DNA of 64,000 nt from Mycolicibacterium septicum DSM 44393. GTDB taxonomy: Bacteria > Actinomycetota > Actinomycetes > Mycobacteriales > Mycobacteriaceae. The stretch is taken from the NCBI RefSeq assembly GCF_000455325.1, contig NZ_HG322952.1:1001702-1065701 (forward strand). The letters run 5' to 3'. This document shows, in pieces, positions 61,101 through 64,000 of the stretch. The stretch's first letter is position 1. Every line of letters starts with the position of its first letter. The notes beneath the pieces are model-generated. The model worked only from the letters and a program-made list of their open reading frames with translations, searched no databases and had not been told where the DNA came from. A program made the position numbers and the translations under genes.

Positions 61101-64000
61101 GCGGGCGGTCTGAGTGTCCGCTTCCAGCGGGGTGGCTTGCATGCCGCCCAAACTCGTCGACGCGGTTTCGTCATCGTCCTGCGCGGTCAGGTTCTGCCAC
61201 GCCATCATCACCTGGACCAGCGGGTGGTGGGTCAAACTACGGGCCGGGTTGAGCCGGTCGACGACCATCTCGAAGGGCACATCCTGGTGCTCGTAGGCAG
61301 CCAGGCTGCGTCTCCGCACCTGGGCCAGCAGGTCGGCTACGGACGGATCACCGTCGAGCTCGACGCGTAACACCAGTGTGTTGATGAAGACCCCGACCAA
61401 CTCATCCAATGCGGGATCGTTACGCCCTGCGATCGGGAATCCCACTGCGACATCCGAATTCCCGCTGAGAGTCGACAACAACACGGCCAGGGCGGCCTGA
61501 ACCACCATGAAGCTGGTCGCGTTGTGCTCACTCGCTGCCCGCGCGATCTGCCGCTGCAGCTCGACCGGCCACTCCATCGTCAGACTGGCCCCGCGGTAGT
61601 CGGCCACCGGCGGATACGGCCGGTCGGTGGCAAGCTCCAGTCGCTCGGGCAGCCCGGACAGCGCCTGCTCCCAGTACGCCAACTGACCGGAGATCCGGCT
61701 GTCGGGATCGGACAGTTCACCCAGATACGACCGCTGCCACAGCGTGTAATCCGCATATTGCACCGGCAGCGGCGCCCAGTCGGGAACCTGACCCGCGCAC
61801 CGGCTCGCGTAGGCCATCCCGATGTCACGCACGAGCGGACCGATCGACCAGCCATCCCCGGCAATGTGATGGACGACCGCAACCAGCACATGGTCGCACT
61901 CGCCCATTCGGAAAAGGGTCGCTCTCAACGGGATCTCGGCGGACAGGTCGAAGTTGTATCCGACGGTCGCGTGAATCGCGTCGTGGAGTCGGTCCGCGGA
62001 CCAGTCCTCCGCGTCGACGACCTGCCACCCCGGTTCGGCCTGCCCCGCAGGCACCACGACCTGCAGGGGTAGACCGTCGACGGCCGGGAAAACCGTGCGT
62101 AGAGACTCGTGGCGCTCCACCACGTCGGCCAGTGCCTGGCCGAGGGCGTCGACATCCAGCCCACCGGTGATCCGGTACGCGGTCGGCATGTTGTAGATCG
62201 GTGACGGTCCCTCGAGCTGGTCGAGGAACCACAGCCGCTGCTGGGCATATGAGAGCGGAAGGGCATCCGGGCGTAATTGTGCCACCAGAGGTTCACGCCG
62301 ACCGGAACTCTCACCAGCACATGTCGCAAGTTCTGCCACCGTGGGCGCCTCGAACACCGCCCGCACTGCGAGATCGGTATCCAGACTTGCGTTGACCGAG
62401 TTGATCAACCGCATCGCCGAAAGCGAGTCGCCACCCAGGTCGAAGAACGAATCATCCGCCCCGACGCGTTCCAGACCGAGCACCTGCGCATAGATGCCGG
62501 CCAGCATTTCCTCGACGGGAGTCGCCGGAGCGCGGTACTCCTGACCGTTGGCGTACTCGGGGGCAGGCAGAGCGCGTTTGTCGAGTTTGCCGTTCACCGT
62601 CAAGGGCAATGCGTCGAGCACCACCACCGCCGCGGGGACCATGTAACCGGGCAACCGGTCGGACAATGCCGCACGAACCGCGACCGGGTCCGCGCTGCCC
62701 GTGATGTAACCGACCAGGCGCTTGTCGCCGGGGCGGTCTTCTCGCGCTATGACCTCGGCCTGTCGCACCCCGTCCAGATCTTCCAGAGCTGACTGGATTT
62801 CACCTAGTTCGATGCGGTACCCGCGAATCTTGACCTGCTCATCGGCACGCCCGAGGTAGCGTAACTGGCCGTCGGGACCCCACGACGCGAGATCGCCTGT
62901 CCGGTACATCCGGGCCCCTGCCCCACCGAACGGGCACGCCATGAACCTCGTCGCACTCAATCCACCGCGACGCCAGTAACCAAACCCCAACCCGGCGCCG
63001 ACCACGTACAACTCGCCCACCACACCAACCGGCGCCGGCTGCAGTGAAGAATCCAGCACGAAGAACCCGAGGTGGGCCAACGGCACACCGATCGGGCTCG
63101 CACTGCCCTCGACGTCACTGGCCACGATCTCCCGGAACGAGGCGTGCACCGTCGTCTCGGTGATGCCATACATGTTGATCAGCCGAGTGGAACCTGAATG
63201 CCCCTCGAACCATGGTCGAAGGCGCTGCGGTTCAAGCGCTTCCCCACCGAAGATCACCGTCTCCAACTTCAGCTGACGGCCCAGTTCAGGCTGCAACGCG
63301 TCAACCGACTGCAAGGCGTAGAAAGCCGACGGCGTCTGACTCAGCACCGTCACCTGCTCGGCAACCAGCAAGCTCAGCAAGTCCTCCGGAGATCGTGTCA
63401 CCGATTCCGACACCACCACGAGCCGGCCGCCGAACAGCAGCGCCCCCCAGATCTCCCACACCGAATAGTCGAATGCCAACGAATGACATTGCGTCCAGAC
63501 CTGACCCGCCAGACCCAACTCGGCATCCAGGGTTCCCAACAACCGAGCTACGTTCCGATGGCTGATCGCCACGCCCTTGGGAACACCCGTCGTCCCTGAG
63601 GTGTAGATCAAGTACGCGACATCGTCTGAAACGGGCCCCCGCAGTGCGGTACTCGGTTGCGCGTCGATCGCGGCATCGGCAACGTCGACGACGGTCAGGT
63701 CGATCCCTTCCAGCCGCGTCCGCAATCCGGCGGTGGTCACCGCGACAATCGGAGCCGCGTCGCCGAGCATGAACTGGATCCGCGCATCGGGATGCATCGG
63801 ATCGACCGGCACATATGCCGCCCCCGACTTCAACGCTCCCAGAATCGCGACGATCGCCTCAACCGACCGAGGCACCAGCACCGCCACACATTTGCCCGGG
63901 CCCGCGCCGAAGCCGACCAGCCAGTGCGCCAGGCGATTCGACGCCTCGTCGAGCTCGCGGTAGGTCATCGACCGACCATCGAAACTCACCGCCAGCGACT
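55104..64000 (-). CDS. NRPS with at least three modules and thioesterase, N-terminus beyond the window
   Basis: At least 2965 residues; the reading frame is open to the right edge inside an A domain (SLAVSFDGRSMTYREL). Visible order on the minus strand: partial A (64000-62560), T (near 62430), C (62260-60900, HHIAGDG), A (60880-59350), T (near 59240), C (59100-57750, HHIAGDA), A (57680-56180), T (near 56095), TE (55960-55104, GWSFGG near 55706). Eye-read codes are DYWSIGMVH, which is close to the known Thr code DFWNIGMVHK; DVWSVAAVY, identical to module 2 of the other NRPS; and DVWNVAGWY, identical to its module 4. The last A-T-TE is nearly the same as that of the other NRPS. No epimerisation or methyltransferase domain is seen in this part. 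Confidence 0.9.
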   Translation of the reverse strand, partial: SLAVSFDGRSMTYRELDEASNRLAHWLVGFGAGPGKCVAVLVPRSVEAIVAILGALKSGAAYVPVDPMHPDARIQFMLGDAAPIVAVTTAGLRTRLEGIDLTVVDVADAAIDAQPSTALRGPVSDDVAYLIYTSGTTGVPKGVAISHRNVARLLGTLDAELGLAGQVWTQCHSLAFDYSVWEIWGALLFGGRLVVVSESVTRSPEDLLSLLVAEQVTVLSQTPSAFYALQSVDALQPELGRQLKLETVIFGGEALEPQRLRPWFEGHSGSTRLINMYGITETTVHASFREIVASDVEGSASPIGVPLAHLGFFVLDSSLQPAPVGVVGELYVVGAGLGFGYWRRGGLSATRFMACPFGGAGARMYRTGDLASWGPDGQLRYLGRADEQVKIRGYRIELGEIQSALEDLDGVRQAEVIAREDRPGDKRLVGYITGSADPVAVRAALSDRLPGYMVPAAVVVLDALPLTVNGKLDKRALPAPEYANGQEYRAPATPVEEMLAGIYAQVLGLERVGADDSFFDLGGDSLSAMRLINSVNASLDTDLAVRAVFEAPTVAELATCAGESSGRREPLVAQLRPDALPLSYAQQRLWFLDQLEGPSPIYNMPTAYRITGGLDVDALGQALADVVERHESLRTVFPAVDGLPLQVVVPAGQAEPGWQVVDAEDWSADRLHDAIHATVGYNFDLSAEIPLRATLFRMGECDHVLVAVVHHIAGDGWSIGPLVRDIGMAYASRCAGQVPDWAPLPVQYADYTLWQRSYLGELSDPDSRISGQLAYWEQALSGLPERLELATDRPYPPVADYRGASLTMEWPVELQRQIARAASEHNATSFMVVQAALAVLLSTLSGNSDVAVGFPIAGRNDPALDELVGVFINTLVLRVELDGDPSVADLLAQVRRRSLAAYEHQDVPFEMVVDRLNPARSLTHHPLVQVMMAWQNLTAQDDDETASTSLGGMQATPLEADTQTARMDLMISLAERWSAGEPAGVTGAVEFRTDVFDAATIQSFVERLTRAVEALTADPSAALSSINLLEPGDHARLDGWGNRAVLSESVAAVSIPAVFAEQVARDPAAVAVVCGESSWTYRELDEASNRLAHLLVDQGAGAGECVALLLNHSAEAIVAILAVLKSGAAYLPIDPMVPDARVEFMLADAGPVAAVTTSELRARLDGCDLTVIDIADTRTETRPSTALRGPAADDLAYLIYTSGTTGVPKGVAITHQNVTQFLGAVDPALVGPGTVWSQWHSLVFDVSVWDIFCALLHGGRLVVVPEEVARSPQDLHDLLVSQKVSVLSQTPSAAGMLSPDGLESTTLVVAGEACPTELVQRWAPGRVLINAYGPTEATVYAAISAPLKAEAAVPSIVPIGSPAPGAALFVLDRWLREVPPGVVGELYVAGRGVGVGYVGRAGLTASRFVSCPFGGAGARMYRTGDLVRWGSDGQMQYLGRADEQVKIRGYRIELGEIQVALADLAGVEQAVVVAREDHPGEKRLVGYVTETAPGLVDSGKARAHLAEHLPTYMVPAAVVVVDAIPLTVNGKLDRRALPAPEYVDADSYRAPTTPTEEILAGIVAQVLGLDRVGVDDSFFDLGGDSLSAIRLINAVNTAFDTDLAVRAVFDAPTVAQLEPRMAMGSSGRTPLAPMPRPAAVPLSYAQQRLWFLDQLHGPSPIYNMPMMYRVTGLDVDALRAALADVAARHESLRTVFPEVDGVPRQLVIPADQADFGWQEVDAAGWPAERLASAIDAAVRHPFDLNSEIPIWARLFRVSENEHVLVAVVHHIAGDAWSFAPLARDVAVAYGSRCDGRAPEWSPLPVQYADYTLWQREQLGELSDPESRIAGQLAYWQDALAGLPDRLELPTDRPYPAVADHRGAVVEVAWPAELQRRVAAVARENNATGFMVVQAALAVLLSTLSASSDVAVGFPIAGRNDPALDELVGFFVNTLVLRVDLADDPTVGELVGQVRQRSLAAYEHQDVPFEVLVDRLNPTRSLSHHPLIQVMLAWQNPASASGAESTLGGVHAAPLMAETHTARMDLVLALGEKFDTEGGFAGIGGSVEFRTDVFDAETVSSMVERLARVLAAMTEDPAQRLSSIDVLGTAEHARLDEVGNRAALTAPAMAAGSIPEVFAAQVGRVPDAVAVRFDGRAWSYRELDEASNRLAHLLVGLGAGPGECVALLLNRSAEAIVAILAVLKSGAAYLPIDPAHPDARIAVVVGDARPVVAVTTGGLAERFDGLGVAVVDVADPKIDVQPSSALPAPGPDDIAYLIYTSGTTGVPKGVAVPHSNVTGLLTSLDVGLPAAGVWSQWHSYAFDVSVWEIFGALLSGGRLVVVPDTVAGSPDELHALLIAEQVTVLNQTPSAASALSSEGLESVALVVAGEACPTELVDRWAPGRLMLNGYGPTETWYTSFSAPLTKSEAAGPSAVPIGVPVPGAGFFVLDRWLRPVPAGVVGELYVAGSGLASGYLGRGGLTASRFVACPFAAGQRMYRTGDLVSWAADGQLHYLGRADEQVKIRGYRIELGEVQAVLAEVEGVDQAAVIVREDRLGDKRLVGYVTGTAEPADVRASLAERLPSYMVPAAVVALDALPLTVNGKLDRRALPAPDYVDGRRYRAPSTLTEEILAGIYAEVLGVERVGVDDSFFDLGGDSLSAMRVIAAANAGLGAELAVRVMFDTPTVHGLAQQVGRAESSREVVPVEVLKPGSGVPLCCVHDGFGLSWSYRALGRYVEGPIVGINRASADGEPEPESIQSMAVSYADRLQELYPVGPYRILGWSFGGVVAHALAVELQRRGCEVQQLVLLDGLLNPNRFRKSITRKIAKNEAVAEGWVLDYILRTNKVRIPLHIGLLSYSRVADIIARHGASPPSRQLVKFMARSVSTGQLFLLDHRPELFDGDVVMFSAARPRCEETGKDGLRSRLARLRNRKAAGAMLRGWRPYVSGKITVLPVGCTHFEMFTPEALGEYVEKLKSVLERTSE

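Noticed and set aside
16921..64000. Classical glycopeptidolipid locus
   Set aside because: mmpS-mmpL-mmpL, gap and mbtH are as in GPL loci, but there are no glycosyltransferases or sugar methyltransferases, and NRPS module content and TE endings differ.
34686..64000. Repeated blocks within the NRPS genes as CRISPR or mobile repeats
   Set aside because: The repeats are homologous A, T and C domain motifs spaced by full domains, inside open reading frames.

Overview
The window is high-GC actinobacterial DNA from a Mycobacterium in the broad sense, probably a rapid grower (Mycolicibacterium). The evidence is MmpS/MmpL exporters, a Gap-type membrane protein, FAAL/FadD and Mas-like PKS enzymes, F420-dependent (LLM) oxidoreductases, and a gene order at 450-15429 that closely follows the M. 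tuberculosis Rv3518c-Rv3531c cholesterol-catabolism segment. No rRNA, tRNA, CRISPR array, phage gene or transposase was found.

Left part (1-16450): the steroid block. In order it holds the tail-less end of a secreted Pro-rich protein, cyp142 with an Rv3519-like gene, an LLM oxidoreductase (Rv3520c-like), a tandem DUF35 protein, the thiolase-like ltp4 and ltp3, a second LLM enzyme, a SnoaL-like protein, a gamma-carbonic-anhydrase-fold protein, a lipoprotein, kshA (3-ketosteroid 9-alpha-hydroxylase oxygenase), an Rv3527-like protein, a third LLM enzyme, a sulfotransferase-like protein, an SDR and an Rv3531c-like protein, then an IclR regulator. Three sites at 3621, 9564 and 15483 fit the KstR operator TNNAACNNGTTNNA, so most of the block is probably a KstR-controlled sterol-degradation regulon. 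Two large hairpins with a shared stem sequence lie between genes at 2480 and 12294. A perfect 16-bp palindrome next to the IclR gene is a candidate operator.

Right part (about 16460-64000): a lipopeptide locus, beginning immediately after the IclR gene. It reads: hemophore-like secreted protein; MmpL, MmpL and MmpS (export); alpha/beta hydrolase; fatty-acyl-AMP ligase; a divergent fully reducing Mas-like PKS of 2103 aa; Gap-like membrane protein; ICMT-type membrane methyltransferase; a 4516-aa NRPS (A-T-C-A-T-C-A[N-methyltransferase]-T-C-A-T-TE); MbtH; a frameshifted htpG; two paralogous HxxxDG acyltransferases around a second ICMT-type methyltransferase; and a second NRPS whose last three modules plus TE are visible (at least 2965 aa, running off the right edge).

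Working model (inference): FAAL and PKS supply and activate a long acyl chain, the NRPSs build short peptides, TE domains release them, soluble acyltransferases may acylate hydroxy residues (one A domain carries a threonine-like code), ICMT-type enzymes may methylate the free C-terminal carboxylate, and MmpS/MmpL with Gap export the product. No glycosyltransferase is present, so this does not look like a classical glycopeptidolipid locus. Non-glycosylated N-methylated lipopeptide methyl esters are known from mycobacteria (fortuitin, and the lipopentapeptide of M. avium subsp. paratuberculosis), and the gene set fits that class. Special points are the missing starter condensation domain of the first NRPS with a vestige of one just upstream, two TE-ended synthetases sharing a nearly identical last module, an altered HHxxxDG motif, and an Hsp90 gene embedded in the locus.
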